Below are positions 46,143 to 56,131 of a stretch of DNA of 64,000 nucleotides, piece by piece (position 1 is the first letter of the stretch; the number at the start of each line of letters is the position of its first letter). The position numbers and the translations under genes are program-made. Source of the stretch: Pseudoxanthomonas sp. PXM03 (GTDB taxonomy: Bacteria; Pseudomonadota; Gammaproteobacteria; Xanthomonadales; Xanthomonadaceae); the NCBI RefSeq assembly GCF_014852005.1, contig NZ_JACVAU010000001.1:952001-1016000 (forward strand). Reading direction: 5' to 3'. Below the pieces are notes generated by a model that saw only the letters and a program-made list of their open reading frames with translations, did no database searches and had not been told where the DNA came from.

Positions 46143-47281
46143 CCACGGTCGGCATCCTGGGCGGCGGGCAACTCGCGCGCATGCTCGCACTGTCCGGCGC
46201 GCCGCTGGGCCTGCGCTTCCTGGTAATGGATACGGCGGCCGATGCGTGCGCCGGCCAGTTCGCTCCGCTGCTCGTCGGCGACTACCGCGACGAAGCCGCG
46301 CTGGCCGAGTTCGCGTCGAAAGTCGACGTGGCCACCTTCGATTTCGAGAATGTGCCGGCGGAAAGCGCCGAGTGGCTCGCGCATCGCGTCCCGGTGTTCC
46401 CGAATCCGCGCGCGCTCGCTGTCGCGCAGGATCGCCTGGTCGAGAAGACGCTGTTCCGCGAACTCGGCATTCCGGTCGGTGCCTTCGCGAACATCGAAAC
46501 GCGCGCGCAGTTGCAGGCCGGGGTCGAGCAACTGGGCGGTGCCTGCATCCTCAAGACGCGTCGCCTGGGCTACGACGGCAAGGGCCAGTTCCGCATCAGG
46601 TCGGTGGCGGACGTCGACGCGGCCTGGCAGGCGCTCGGTGCGCAGGCTGCGACCGTCGGCCTGATCGTGGAGGCGTTCATCCCGTTCGAGAGGGAGCTGT
46701 CGGTGATCGCCGTACGCAGCCGTGACGGTGAGTTCCGTACGTGGCCGATGACCGAGAACTGGCATGTCGATGGCGTGCTGTCGGCCAGTCTGGCGCCTGC
46801 GAGCGTCGACGCAGCGCTGGCAGGCGCCGCGTGCGCCCATGCGCGGCACCTGGCCGAGTCGCTCGACTACGTCGGCGTGTTCGCGCTCGAGCTGTTCTAT
46901 CGCGACGGAGAACTGTTGGCCAACGAAATGGCGCCGCGCGTACACAACTCGGGGCACTGGACGATCGAAGGCGCTGAAACCTCGCAGTTCCAGAATCACC
47001 TGCGTGCGGTACTCGGCTTGCCGCTTGGCGACACGCGGGCGCTCGGCCATGCCTGCATGCTCAACTGGATCGGTGAAATGCCGGCGTCGGGCGCGGTCCT
47101 GCAGGAGGCAGGCGGGCATTGGCACGATTACGGCAAGGAGCCGCGGGCCGGGCGCAAGGTCGGCCATGCCACGTTGCGTGCCGACGATGCCGCCCTCCTG
47201 GCCGAAGCGTTGCGTCGCGTGGGTTCGGCGCTGGGGCGCGAAGCGCAGGTGGCGCCTGTGGTGGGGCGCCTGTCCGCCTGA
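46139..47281 (+). CDS. purK: N5-carboxyaminoimidazole ribonucleotide synthase
   Basis: A 380-residue ATP-grasp enzyme making N5-CAIR from AIR, bicarbonate and ATP. It begins with [12 protein letters not shown], and [14 protein letters not shown] and [13 protein letters not shown] are typical. ATG 46139 overlaps purE (ATGA), so the purEK pair is coupled. A terminator follows 29 bases after the stop. Confidence 0.96.
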   Translation: MTTVGILGGGQLARMLALSGAPLGLRFLVMDTAADACAGQFAPLLVGDYRDEAALAEFASKVDVATFDFENVPAESAEWLAHRVPVFPNPRALAVAQDRLVEKTLFRELGIPVGAFANIETRAQLQAGVEQLGGACILKTRRLGYDGKGQFRIRSVADVDAAWQALGAQAATVGLIVEAFIPFERELSVIAVRSRDGEFRTWPMTENWHVDGVLSASLAPASVDAALAGAACAHARHLAESLDYVGVFALELFYRDGELLANEMAPRVHNSGHWTIEGAETSQFQNHLRAVLGLPLGDTRALGHACMLNWIGEMPASGAVLQEAGGHWHDYGKEPRAGRKVGHATLRADDAALLAEALRRVGSALGREAQVAPVVGRLSA

Positions 47282-47310
47282 CCTTGCGGTTCCTGCAGGG
47301 ATGGAAACGA

Positions 47311-47336
47311 AAACGGCCGGGTCTCCCCGGCCGTTT
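47311..47336. terminator. bidirectional terminator between purK and sodB
   Basis: AAACGGCCGGG, loop TCTC, CCCGGCCGTTT: a perfect 11-bp stem with A and T runs at its base, between convergent genes. Confidence 0.8.
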
Positions 47337-47360
47337 CTGCTTTGAAGCGGAGCCTGTGGA

Positions 47361-47939
47361 TCAGCGCAGGTTGCCGGCCACGAAGTCCCAGTTCACCAGC
47401 GCCCAGAACGACTCGACGTACTTCGGGCGCGCGTTGCGGTAGTCGATGTAATAGGCGTGCTCCCACACGTCGATGGTCAGCAGCGGCTTGTCTTCACCGG
47501 TCAGCGGGGTGGCGGCGTTGGACGTGCTGGCCAAGGCCAGTGAACCGTCCGGACGCTGCACCAGCCAGCCCCAACCGGAACCGAAGGTGCCGATGGCGGT
47601 CTTGGTGAACTCTTCCTTGAACTTGGCGAAGTCGCCGAAGGTCTTGTTGATCAGCTCGGCCAGCTTGCCGGTCGGCTCGCCGCCACCGTTGGGCTTCAGG
47701 CAGTTCCAGTAGAACGTGTGGTTCCACACCTGCGCGGCGTTGTTGAACATGCCGCCCTGCGACTTGCGCACGATCTCTTCCAGCGATGCGTCGGCGAACT
47801 CGGTGCCTTCGATCAGCTTGTTGAGGTTGTCCACATAGGTCTTGTGGTGCTTGCCGTAGTGGAAGTCGATCGTCTCGCCGGAGATGTGCGGTTCCAGCGC
47901 GGTGCGGTCGTAGGGCAGGGGGGGAAGTTCGATGGCCAT
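47361..47939 (-). CDS. sodB: superoxide dismutase, Fe type
   Basis: A 192-residue cytoplasmic superoxide dismutase. Metal ligands lie in [18 protein letters not shown] and [25 protein letters not shown] and GSGWGW favour iron over manganese. ATG 47939 begins [11 protein letters not shown], typical of SodB. Divergent from grxD over a 157-base gap that holds both promoters. Confidence 0.95.
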   Translation of the reverse strand: MAIELPPLPYDRTALEPHISGETIDFHYGKHHKTYVDNLNKLIEGTEFADASLEEIVRKSQGGMFNNAAQVWNHTFYWNCLKPNGGGEPTGKLAELINKTFGDFAKFKEEFTKTAIGTFGSGWGWLVQRPDGSLALASTSNAATPLTGEDKPLLTIDVWEHAYYIDYRNARPKYVESFWALVNWDFVAGNLR

Positions 47940-48096
47940 GGCTCGGTTCCTTACGCTAGGCGGGTAAAAAGGGTGTGCGGGCACCGTCGGGGCGATGCGA
48001 GGGCTTACACTATGCAATCCGCGGGCGAAGCCGGCGGAACGGACCGAAAGTGTACCCGACGGTGGTTGCCAAGCCGTCAAGGAAGGAGAAATCAGC

Positions 48097-48417
48097 ATGC
48101 CGGTGATGGAACGCATCCAGGCCGAAGTGGATGGCCACCCGATCGTCCTTTTCATGAAGGGCACGCCGCAGTTCCCGATGTGCGGCTTCTCCAGCCGTGC
48201 GGTACACGCGTTGCGCGAAGCGGGCGCGGAGCATGTCTACACCATCAACGTGCTGGAAGAGCCCGAGATCCGCGCCAACCTGCCGCGCTTCTCCAACTGG
48301 CCGACGTTTCCCCAGCTTTTCATCAATGGCGAACTGATCGGCGGTTGCGACATCACGCTGGAACTGCACGAATCCGGCGAACTGCAGCGGATCGTGGCCG
48401 AGGCGCTGTCGCAGTGA
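48097..48417 (+). CDS. grxD: monothiol glutaredoxin, Grx4 type
   Basis: A 106-residue monothiol glutaredoxin with the CGFS active site (C29) and the GSH-binding [19 protein letters not shown]. It binds and transfers 2Fe-2S clusters. GGAAGGAG lies a proper distance upstream. Its stop overlaps the GTG start of the following SDR gene. Confidence 0.96.
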   Translation: MPVMERIQAEVDGHPIVLFMKGTPQFPMCGFSSRAVHALREAGAEHVYTINVLEEPEIRANLPRFSNWPTFPQLFINGELIGGCDITLELHESGELQRIVAEALSQ

Positions 48418-49160
48418 GCCTGGTCGGGTTGCCCAAGCGTGCACCGCGCGCCCTGGACCAGCGTGTGGTGCTGGTCAGTGGCGCGCATGGCGGGCTGGGC
48501 AGTGCGGCGGCGGTCGCCTGTGCCGAAGCGGGCGCCACGGTGGTGTTGCTGGGCCGCAAGGTTCCGAAGTTGAACCGGATCTACGACGCCGTGTCGCAGG
48601 TGGGCGCGGAACCCCTGTTGTATCCGCTCGACCTGGAAGGCGCGACGCCCGACGATTACGCCGAACTCGCCGACCGCCTGCACGCCGAGCTGGGTCGTCT
48701 GGACGGCGTGCTGCATTGCGCCGCCGAGTTCAAGGGGCTGACGCCGCTGGAACATACCGACCCCGCCGCGTTCGCGCGCGTCGTACACGTCAACCTGACC
48801 GCGCCCTGGTGGCTGTCGCAGGCCTGCCTGCCCCTGCTGAAGCAGTCGGACGACGCGGCGCTGGTTTTCAGCGTCGACGATCTCGCACGGGTGGGCCAGG
48901 CGTACTGGGGCGCGTATGGCGTGGCCCAGCATGGGCTGACATCGCTCGTCGGCATGCTGCACGCCGAACTCGCCAGCAGCAGCGTGCGTGTCGCCGCACT
49001 GCAGCCGGGGCCGATGCGGACCGCATTGCGCTCTCGCGCCTATGCCGACGACAACGACGCACAAGCCCGGGACGCCGCCGATTACGCGGCGGCCTGTGTC
49101 ACCCTGCTGTCATCTGCGGGCGCGACGCACAGGGGGCAGATATGGAAGGTGCGGGCATGA
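48414..49160 (+). CDS. SDR-family oxidoreductase, YciK-like, catalytic Lys replaced
   Basis: A 248-residue short-chain dehydrogenase. The cofactor motif is S22-G23-A-H-G-G27-L-G29. WGAYGVAQHG corresponds to the E. coli YciK active-site segment, but the Lys of YxxxK is Gln (Y168, Q172). It starts with GTG in a GTGA overlap with grxD and ends in ATGA with marC, so the three are co-translated. The change suggests altered or lost dehydrogenase activity, or binding function only. Confidence 0.85.
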   Translation: MSLVGLPKRAPRALDQRVVLVSGAHGGLGSAAAVACAEAGATVVLLGRKVPKLNRIYDAVSQVGAEPLLYPLDLEGATPDDYAELADRLHAELGRLDGVLHCAAEFKGLTPLEHTDPAAFARVVHVNLTAPWWLSQACLPLLKQSDDAALVFSVDDLARVGQAYWGAYGVAQHGLTSLVGMLHAELASSSVRVAALQPGPMRTALRSRAYADDNDAQARDAADYAAACVTLLSSAGATHRGQIWKVRA

Positions 49161-49759
49161 CCGTCCTGTCGGCGGCCCTGCTGCTGTTCCTGATCCTGGA
49201 TCCGCTGGGCAACATTCCGGTGTTCCTCAGTGTGCTCAAGCCGTTGCCGCCGCGTCGCCAGCGCATCGTGGTGGTGCGCGAGTTGCTGATCGCGTTGGTC
49301 GTGCTGATGCTGTTCCTGTGGGGCGGCAAGTACGCGCTGGAAATGATGCACCTGCGCCAGGAATCGGTCGCCATCGCCGGCGGTATCGTCCTGTTCCTGA
49401 TCGGCGTACGGATGATCTTCCCCCGGCCCGAGGGCCTGATGGGCGAACTGCCAGGGGGCGAACCCTTCATCGTCCCGCTGGCGATCCCGCTGGTCGCCGG
49501 CCCCTCCGGCATGGCCGCCGTCATGCTGATGGGCAGCAACGACCCGTCGCGGCTCGGCGACTGGAGCCTGGCGCTCCTGCTGGCCTGGGGCGCCACCGCC
49601 GCGATCCTGTTCTCGGCGACGGTACTCTACAAGTGGCTGGGAAGAAGCGTCTTGACCGCGATCGAGCGGCTAATGGGCATGCTTCTGGTCGCCATTTCCG
49701 TGCAAATGGTCCTGGATGGCATCGGCACCTACCTGAAGCTGACCCCGCCCAACATCTGA
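49157..49759 (+). CDS. MarC/YhgN-family membrane protein
   Basis: A 200-residue protein with six membrane helices and the family motifs LILDPLGNIPVFLSVL and PLAIPLVAGPSGMAAVMLM. MarC proteins were once linked to multiple antibiotic resistance, now disputed; the transported substrate is unknown. Starts in a 4-base overlap with the SDR gene and is last in the grxD operon. The 260 bases after it hold only the leader of the TonB receptor. Confidence 0.92.
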   Translation: MTVLSAALLLFLILDPLGNIPVFLSVLKPLPPRRQRIVVVRELLIALVVLMLFLWGGKYALEMMHLRQESVAIAGGIVLFLIGVRMIFPRPEGLMGELPGGEPFIVPLAIPLVAGPSGMAAVMLMGSNDPSRLGDWSLALLLAWGATAAILFSATVLYKWLGRSVLTAIERLMGMLLVAISVQMVLDGIGTYLKLTPPNI

Positions 49760-50019
49760 CATTTCCGGCGCTCCGGCCCACCCAGGGAAGGGCCCGGCGG
49801 CGACCGTCCGCCCCTGGCTGCATGCTCGTGCTGCAGCGCGGAACATTGTCATGCCGCGGTCACAAAATGGTCCTATCGTGTTAACCTGTTATTAACCTCC
49901 GCGAACGCCGCGTGGGCCATGGGAACCCCTAGCACGCCCTTCAGAACCGACCCACCGGGTGGTTCCGCACGTCTCGTCAGCCAGCTTCGCCACATCACTC
50001 CCGTACCGAGGTTTATCCG

Positions 50020-53000
50020 ATGAACCAATCCCGTCGTCTTCGCCTGTCCAAGCTCAGCCTTGGCCTCGTCGTCGCACTCGCCGCCGCGCCTGCCTTCGCG
50101 CAGAGCACCTCGGCTGGCGTGGGCGGCCTGGTCACCGACAATGGCGGCCAGCCCGTCGTCGGCGCCGAGGTGACCATCACCCACGTCGAATCCGGCACGG
50201 TCAGCCGCGCCACCACCGATGCCAGCGGTCGCTACAACGCGCGCGGCCTGCGCGTGGGCGGTCCTTACCAGGTGACGATCACCAAGTCGGGCTCGGGTAC
50301 CAAGACCGAGGACAACGTCTTCCTCACGCTGAACCAGGTGAACACCGTCAACGCGGCGCTGACCGGCGACCTGACGACCCTGGAGACCGTAACGGCCGTG
50401 GGCTTCACCGGCGGCTCGGAAGTGTTCAGCGCCACCAAGATGGGTTCGGGCACCAGCGTTGACCGCGTCACCATCGAGAACCTGCCGTCGGTCAATGGCA
50501 ACATCCAGGACTACATGCGCCTCGACCCGCGCGTGACCTTCAGCGACCGCGCTTCCGGCAGCATCACCGCCGGTGGCATGAACCCGCGTTTCAACAAGAT
50601 CACCATCGACGGCGTGTCGGCCAGCGACACCTTCGGCTTGGAAGGCAACAACATGCCGACCCAGCGCCAGCCGGTCTCGATGGAAGCCATCGAAGCCATC
50701 GACATCAATCTGTCGAACTACGACGTGACGATGTCCGGCGCTGCCGGTGCCAACGTCAACGCGGTGACCAAGTCGGGTACCAACGAATTCCATGGTTCGG
50801 TGTATGGCACGTACCGTGACGGCGACTGGTTCGGCGACTATCCGGGGCGCGTCGCCGGCAGCACGGCAGTCAATGTCACTGGCATGCCGTTCGACGAATA
50901 CGACGACGAGTCGACCTGGGGTGTGACCCTTGGCGGCCCGATCATCAAGGACAAGCTGTTCTTCTTCGCCAATTATGAGAAGTTCAAGCAGACCAACATC
51001 GGCCCGGCCGGCAAGAGCCAGGGCACCAACCCGCTGGCCACCGGCAATGCCGACTTCACTGCCGCAGACTTGGCCGAAGTGCAGCGCATCGCACTCGACG
51101 AGTGGGGTTTCGACGCCGGTGGCCTTACCGGCGGCGGCGACACCGAGTTGGAAGAGTATGCGCTGAAGCTGGACTGGAACATCAGCGACGCCCATCGCGC
51201 CAGCCTCCGTTACAGCAAGCTTGAGCAGAATCGCGTGCGACCGGAAGCCTCGACGGCCAGCGTTCTGGCGCTGAGCTCGAACTGGTTCAACCATGCCAAG
51301 ACCGTGGAGAGTTACGTCGGCCAGCTGTTCAGCGACTGGTCCGACACATTCTCGACCGAACTCAAGGTGTCATATCGCGACTACTCGGCGATCCGCATCA
51401 GTCCGACGAACGCACCGACCATCCAGGTCTACTTCGACGACGGCGTTGCCCAGAATGGAAACGACAGCCCGATCGGCAGCAACAGCAATAGCTTCGCTGG
51501 CCTGGACGCCATCCGCTTGGGCACCGAGCGCAGCTCGCCCGGCAATGCCTTGATGACCGAGACGTGGAACTACTTCGGTTCGGGTACCTGGACTGTCGGC
51601 GACCACGACATCAAGTTCGGCGCCGAGTACAGCGAGAGTGAAATCTACAACTTCTTCCTGCAGGATTCGTGGGGCAATTACAGCTTCTATGTCCCACGGC
51701 CTCTCGTTAACGGCGTGCGGGTGTCCGATTTCAGCAACCTGCTGCGCGGCCAGTACTTCGACTACGACCTGCAGACGAATCCGGCCAATCCGGACGCCAT
51801 CGCCGCGCGCTACAAGAACAAGAGCCTCGGTTTCTTCGTCCAGGATACGTGGTACGTCACGCCGAACCTGACGCTGACCCTCGGCCTGCGTGCAGACAAG
51901 CCCAGTGCCAGCCCCAACCCGCCGTTCAACGAGTGCTTCGCCGCCGCCCCGGGCACGGCGAACGCTGCCTGCGGCACTGGCTACACCGGCGGCTTCGGCA
52001 TTGCCAACAACAACACCTACAACGGCGACTACATCATCCAGCCGCGCTTCGGCTTCAACTACACCTTCGACAGCGAGCGCTCCATGCAGCTGCGTGGTGG
52101 CGTGGGTCTGTTCCAGGGTGACGCGCCGAATGTGTGGGTGGGCAACGCCTACAGCAGCACGGGCATGAACTACGTCTCGTACCAGAACCTCAGCGCTTGG
52201 CAGACCGTGCCCTTCAGTGCCGATGGCCTGAACCAGAACGTGCCGACCACGCCCGGTGCGGGCGTGCGTAACGTCAACGCCATCAGCGATGACTTTGAAC
52301 TTCCGTCGGTATGGAAGGCCAATCTGGCGATCGACGTCGAGACGCCGTGGAATGGCATCGTCGCATCGGCCGAACTGTTGTTGACCGACGTTAAAAATGG
52401 CCTGTTCTACCGCAGCCTCAACGTCGGTCCCGGCTACCTCGGTCCGGACGGTCGCGTGCTGTACTGGAACCCGAACAGCCCGCGTCCGTTCGGTAACACC
52501 AGCTCGTGCCAGAACAATAGCAACCCCTGCAACGCGCCCAACACGACCATCACCAATGGTGCACGCTACAACCGCAACGCCTACTTCGGTGATGTCTTCC
52601 TGCTGGAGAACACCAACAAGGGCAAGGGTCAGCAGCTGACCGTCTCGTTGACCAAGCCGTTCTCGACCGAAAGCGACTGGTCCTGGAGCTTGGGTTACAC
52701 CCGCACCAACGCCGAGGAAGTGTCGGCGCTGACCAGCTCCACCGCAGGTTCGGGCTACGGCTCGCAGCTGGGCGTCAACATCAACGAGCCGACCAGCTCG
52801 ACCGCGCGTTACGAGATCAAGGATCGTTTCAGCGGCTCGTTGAACTGGACACACAAGTTCTTCGGCGACTACGCCACCCAGGTGGGCTTGGTCTACGAAG
52901 GCCGCAGCGGCCGTCCGTTCAGCTACATCTTCTCGGGCGACGCGAACGGCGACAACCGCACGTTCAACGACCTGTTCTACGTGCCGAACGGCACGGGCAA

Positions 53001-53469
53001 CGACGTCAAGTTCGGTACGCTTACCCCGACCGGCGGGTTTGTTGCCAACGCTGCGATGGAGCAGGCCTTCTGGACGTGGCTGGAACAGCAGGACGGCCTG
53101 AGCCGCTACAAGGGCACCTACGCGCCCGAGAACGGCTTCACCTCCGGCTGGGTCAACACGTTCGACATCCGCATCAGCCAGGAACTGCCTGGCTTCATGA
53201 AAGGCCACAAGTCCAAGATCTGGCTGGACATCCAGAATGTCGGCAACCTGATCAACAAGGACTGGGGCCATGTCCTCGACTACGGCTTCAATGCCAACAA
53301 CGCCGTGGCGACGCTGCAGGGCATCCACAACGGCCAGTACGTGTACGGCTACCGCTCGGGCACGGAGTTCGGCCAGGCGACTGCGTACGGCATGCCGACC
53401 AACGCCGACGGCCAGACCAACGGCATCTCGCAGTGGTCGCTGCAGGTGGGTCTGAAGTACGAGTTCTGA
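50020..53469 (+). CDS. Oar-like TonB-dependent outer membrane receptor
   Basis: A 1149-residue receptor. A signal peptide (about 1-27) is followed by a carboxypeptidase regulatory-like domain (GGLVTDNGGQPVVGAEVTI), a TonB-box-like LETVTAVGF near residue 122-130, a plug (DGVSASDTFGLEGNNMPTQ; NAVTKSGTNEFHG) and a 22-strand barrel ending in WSLQVGLKYEF with the terminal Phe. It resembles Oar of Myxococcus and the carbohydrate or peptide receptors frequent in xanthomonads. Substrate unknown. No other transport gene adjoins; a terminator follows. Confidence 0.93.
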   Translation: MNQSRRLRLSKLSLGLVVALAAAPAFAQSTSAGVGGLVTDNGGQPVVGAEVTITHVESGTVSRATTDASGRYNARGLRVGGPYQVTITKSGSGTKTEDNVFLTLNQVNTVNAALTGDLTTLETVTAVGFTGGSEVFSATKMGSGTSVDRVTIENLPSVNGNIQDYMRLDPRVTFSDRASGSITAGGMNPRFNKITIDGVSASDTFGLEGNNMPTQRQPVSMEAIEAIDINLSNYDVTMSGAAGANVNAVTKSGTNEFHGSVYGTYRDGDWFGDYPGRVAGSTAVNVTGMPFDEYDDESTWGVTLGGPIIKDKLFFFANYEKFKQTNIGPAGKSQGTNPLATGNADFTAADLAEVQRIALDEWGFDAGGLTGGGDTELEEYALKLDWNISDAHRASLRYSKLEQNRVRPEASTASVLALSSNWFNHAKTVESYVGQLFSDWSDTFSTELKVSYRDYSAIRISPTNAPTIQVYFDDGVAQNGNDSPIGSNSNSFAGLDAIRLGTERSSPGNALMTETWNYFGSGTWTVGDHDIKFGAEYSESEIYNFFLQDSWGNYSFYVPRPLVNGVRVSDFSNLLRGQYFDYDLQTNPANPDAIAARYKNKSLGFFVQDTWYVTPNLTLTLGLRADKPSASPNPPFNECFAAAPGTANAACGTGYTGGFGIANNNTYNGDYIIQPRFGFNYTFDSERSMQLRGGVGLFQGDAPNVWVGNAYSSTGMNYVSYQNLSAWQTVPFSADGLNQNVPTTPGAGVRNVNAISDDFELPSVWKANLAIDVETPWNGIVASAELLLTDVKNGLFYRSLNVGPGYLGPDGRVLYWNPNSPRPFGNTSSCQNNSNPCNAPNTTITNGARYNRNAYFGDVFLLENTNKGKGQQLTVSLTKPFSTESDWSWSLGYTRTNAEEVSALTSSTAGSGYGSQLGVNINEPTSSTARYEIKDRFSGSLNWTHKFFGDYATQVGLVYEGRSGRPFSYIFSGDANGDNRTFNDLFYVPNGTGNDVKFGTLTPTGGFVANAAMEQAFWTWLEQQDGLSRYKGTYAPENGFTSGWVNTFDIRISQELPGFMKGHKSKIWLDIQNVGNLINKDWGHVLDYGFNANNAVATLQGIHNGQYVYGYRSGTEFGQATAYGMPTNADGQTNGISQWSLQVGLKYEF

Positions 53470-53498
53470 TCCGCAGCGACATTGCGGAACGCAACACG

Positions 53499-53527
53499 AA
53501 CGGCCGGGGCAACCCGGCCGTTTTCTT
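53499..53527 (+). terminator. intrinsic terminator after TonB receptor
   Basis: AACGGCCGGG, loop GCAA, CCCGGCCGTT followed by TTCTTTT: a 10-bp stem with U-rich tail. Confidence 0.88.
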
Positions 53528-53599
53528 TTGGGCGGGCTCCTCAGGCCCCGGGGACTGCGCTAAAGTCCCGCCTCTGACGAACGAAGACAGGAACAACCC

Positions 53600-54982
53600 A
53601 TGAGTGAAACGGCATCGAGGGCGTTGCCGGTGCAGGACGCGCGGATCTACCCGCGCGGTGGCCTGGACGTGCTTTCCCGCGCCGAAGTGGCGCGCCTGCG
53701 TGACGCCTCGTCCGGCGGCATGCATGAACTGCTGCGCCGCTGCGCGCTGGCCGTGCTGACCAGTGGCAGCGCGTCAGACGATCCGCGCGCCGCGCGCGAT
53801 CTGTATCCGGACTTCGATATCCAGGTACTGCAGCAGGACCGCGGCGTCCGCATCGATCTGATCAACGCGCCTTCGATGGCCTTCGTTGACGGCGAAATCA
53901 TCCGTGGCGTGGCCGAGCTGCTGTTCGCGGTCGTGCGCGACCTGGCGTATACCGCGATCGAACTGGGCCCGGAGTATGCGGCCGATCTGGAATCTTCCGC
54001 CGGCATCACCAACGCGGTGTTCGGCCTGCTGCGCAACGCGCGGATCCTGAAGCCGAGCGATCCCAACCTGGTGGTCTGCTGGGGTGGCCATTCGATCTCG
54101 CGCGACGAGTACCTCTACACCAAGCAGGTCGGCTACGAGCTGGGCCTGCGCGGGCTGGATATCTGCACGGGCTGCGGTCCCGGTGCGATGAAGGGGCCGA
54201 TGAAGGGCGCGACCATCGCGCATGCGAAGCAGCGTCGCGCCAAGACGCGCTACATCGGTGTGACCGAGCCGGGCATCATCGCCGCCGAGTCGCCCAACCC
54301 GATCGTCAACCATCTGGTCATCATGCCGGACATCGAGAAGCGCCTGGAGGCCTTCGTTCGCATCGGCCACGGCATCATCGTGTTCCCCGGCGGCGTCGGT
54401 ACGGCCGAAGAGATCCTGTACCTGCTCGGCATCCTGCTGCACCCGGATAACGCGCACCTGCCGTTCCCGCTGATCCTGACCGGCCCGACCATCGCCGCAC
54501 CGTACTTCGAGCAGATCGACCGCTTCATCCGTCTGACGTTGGGCGATGAGGCCGCCGAGCGCTACGAGATCATCATCGGCGACCCCGTGGCCGTCGCGAA
54601 GAAGATGATCGCGGGCGTCCGACGCGTGCGCGAGTACCGGATCGAGCACAAGGATTCGTTCTTCTTCAACTGGGCCATCCAGATCCCCGAGGACTACCAG
54701 CAGCCCTTCGTCCCGTCGCATGAAGCGATGGCAGCGCTGCAACTGCGGCCGGGACGCGCCGTGCACGACCTGGCCGCCGACCTCCGCCGCGCCTTCTCCG
54801 GCATCGTGGCCGGCAACGTGAAGGAAGATGGCATGCGCCGGATCGAAGAATTCGGCCCGTTCGAGATCCACGGCGATGCCGCGATGATGCAGGCGCTGGA
54901 TGCCCTGCTGCGCGCTTTCGTGGAGCAACGGCGCATGAAGATCGCGGGCGAGTACAAGCCCTGCTATCGCGTGGTGACCTGA
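53600..54982 (+). CDS. ppnN: pyrimidine/purine-nucleotide 5'-monophosphate nucleosidase
   Basis: A 460-residue LOG-family enzyme (YgdH/PpnN) that splits nucleoside monophosphates into base and ribose-5-phosphate and is known to respond to (p)ppGpp. The LOG motif PGGVGTAEE starts at residue 263; GGHSISRDEYLYTKQVG and GCGPGAMKGPMKGA are conserved. Domain order and length match E. coli PpnN. Its 3' end overlaps the convergent kinase gene by 19 bases. Confidence 0.95.
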   Translation: MSETASRALPVQDARIYPRGGLDVLSRAEVARLRDASSGGMHELLRRCALAVLTSGSASDDPRAARDLYPDFDIQVLQQDRGVRIDLINAPSMAFVDGEIIRGVAELLFAVVRDLAYTAIELGPEYAADLESSAGITNAVFGLLRNARILKPSDPNLVVCWGGHSISRDEYLYTKQVGYELGLRGLDICTGCGPGAMKGPMKGATIAHAKQRRAKTRYIGVTEPGIIAAESPNPIVNHLVIMPDIEKRLEAFVRIGHGIIVFPGGVGTAEEILYLLGILLHPDNAHLPFPLILTGPTIAAPYFEQIDRFIRLTLGDEAAERYEIIIGDPVAVAKKMIAGVRRVREYRIEHKDSFFFNWAIQIPEDYQQPFVPSHEAMAALQLRPGRAVHDLAADLRRAFSGIVAGNVKEDGMRRIEEFGPFEIHGDAAMMQALDALLRAFVEQRRMKIAGEYKPCYRVVT

Positions 54983-56064
54983 GGTCCGGGACTGCTAGTG
55001 GCTGATGCGTCGTACGGCATGCGGATGGTCGCCAGGTAGCGGCCATCCGTTGTCTTGATGCTGACGCCGCCCAGGCCCTGGGTCAGGGCGTGGATGCGGG
55101 CACGCACCGAACTGAGTCCTACCTGGTGGCCCGTCGCGACCCGCACGGAATCGGAAGGCAGGGTGTTGGCCACCGATACCAGAAGCTCCGTTGGCCCCAC
55201 TTCAACCCGGATGCTCACTTCTCCGCCGCCCGTGGAGGGCTCGATGCCGTGCCGGATGGCGTTCTCCGCGAGGGGCTGGACCGACAGGGTCGGAACCCTG
55301 ACGTCGGGCAGGGTGTCGGGAAGTTCCCACGTCAGGCGCAGTCGATCACCCAGCCGTAGCTGCTCGATCTCCAGATAGCGACGCGCGAGCGACAGTTCCT
55401 CGGCAAGGGGAATCGTGTCCCGCGTCGAGAGCGCGGCCCGGAACAGGTCCGAAAGATCCAGCAGCAACCGTTCGGCGGTGTCGGGCTTTGCGTGCAGCAG
55501 CGAGATGCCGGTGTTGAGGGTATTGAACAGGAAATGCGGCCGGATGCGGGCTTGCAGGGCCTGGAGCTTGGAGTGTTCGGCATTGACGGCGAGTTGCTTG
55601 GCCCGCCACTGGGCCTGGAAGGCTCCCAGGCCAAGCAGACCCACGATCAGGGAAATAGCAGTGACCTGAAGTGAGAAGCGCATCCAGCCCTCATCGGGAA
55701 CCAGCGCGAGTCCTCGCAGCGCCAGCCAGCCAGCCCCCAACACGATCCACGTACTCAGCAGCAGCGCGCCGAGTCCGATCTGTGCCACGACGGGTGGTCG
55801 CATCCCGGCCAGCCTGGCACGGAGCATGTACAGGAGCCCCAACGATGCAAGCGCGATCCACTGGATGACAAGCGACGCCACGCCGAAATAGGTCAGGCGA
55901 TCTGCCTCCAAGCCCGGGGCCGCAGTCAGCACCGCAGCCAGTGCTTCGCCCGTCAGCAGAATCCAGATCAGGGTCCTGGCCTGCCACAGGGTGTCGAGGG
56001 GGCTGAGGAGGGCGGGGGAACGGGGCGGCATTGGCGCGCTCGGTCGGCGGTATGTCCGTACCAT
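54964..56064 (-). CDS. LytS/AlgZ(FimS)-type sensor histidine kinase
   Basis: A 366-residue kinase. Four membrane helices (about 34-50, 60-82, 95-120, 130-150) are followed by a short helix and the unorthodox His motif RPHFLFN with H177, then the ATPase N box AENAIRHG (N268) and VGLSSVRARI. This architecture matches FimS/AlgZ. No response regulator is in the window. It is divergent from the minor pilin operon that FimS/AlgR controls in Pseudomonas. ATG 56064 is chosen; ATG 56130 and 56031 are alternatives. Confidence 0.88.
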   Translation of the reverse strand: MVRTYRRPSAPMPPRSPALLSPLDTLWQARTLIWILLTGEALAAVLTAAPGLEADRLTYFGVASLVIQWIALASLGLLYMLRARLAGMRPPVVAQIGLGALLLSTWIVLGAGWLALRGLALVPDEGWMRFSLQVTAISLIVGLLGLGAFQAQWRAKQLAVNAEHSKLQALQARIRPHFLFNTLNTGISLLHAKPDTAERLLLDLSDLFRAALSTRDTIPLAEELSLARRYLEIEQLRLGDRLRLTWELPDTLPDVRVPTLSVQPLAENAIRHGIEPSTGGGEVSIRVEVGPTELLVSVANTLPSDSVRVATGHQVGLSSVRARIHALTQGLGGVSIKTTDGRYLATIRMPYDASATSSPGPQVTTR

Positions 56065-56121
56065 GATGCCGCAAGGTGCTGGATGGTTCGCGCATGCCCT
56101 GCCTTTCGGGGCCCGAATTCC

Positions 56122-56131
56122 ACCGTTCATT
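56122..56131 (+). promoter_or_regulatory. AlgR-box-like sequence upstream of fimU
   Basis: ACCGTTCATT matches the AlgR consensus ACCGTTCGTC at 8 of 10 positions. It lies in the 130-base gap between the divergent sensor kinase and fimU, about 64 bases before the fimU ATG. A match this good is expected by chance in roughly one such gap in ten, so it is only suggestive. Confidence 0.4.

Noticed and set aside
53576-53586. Reverse AlgR-like CGTTCGTC before ppnN
   Set aside because: It matches part of the consensus, but ppnN has no known link to AlgR and no pilus gene starts here; it is likely chance.
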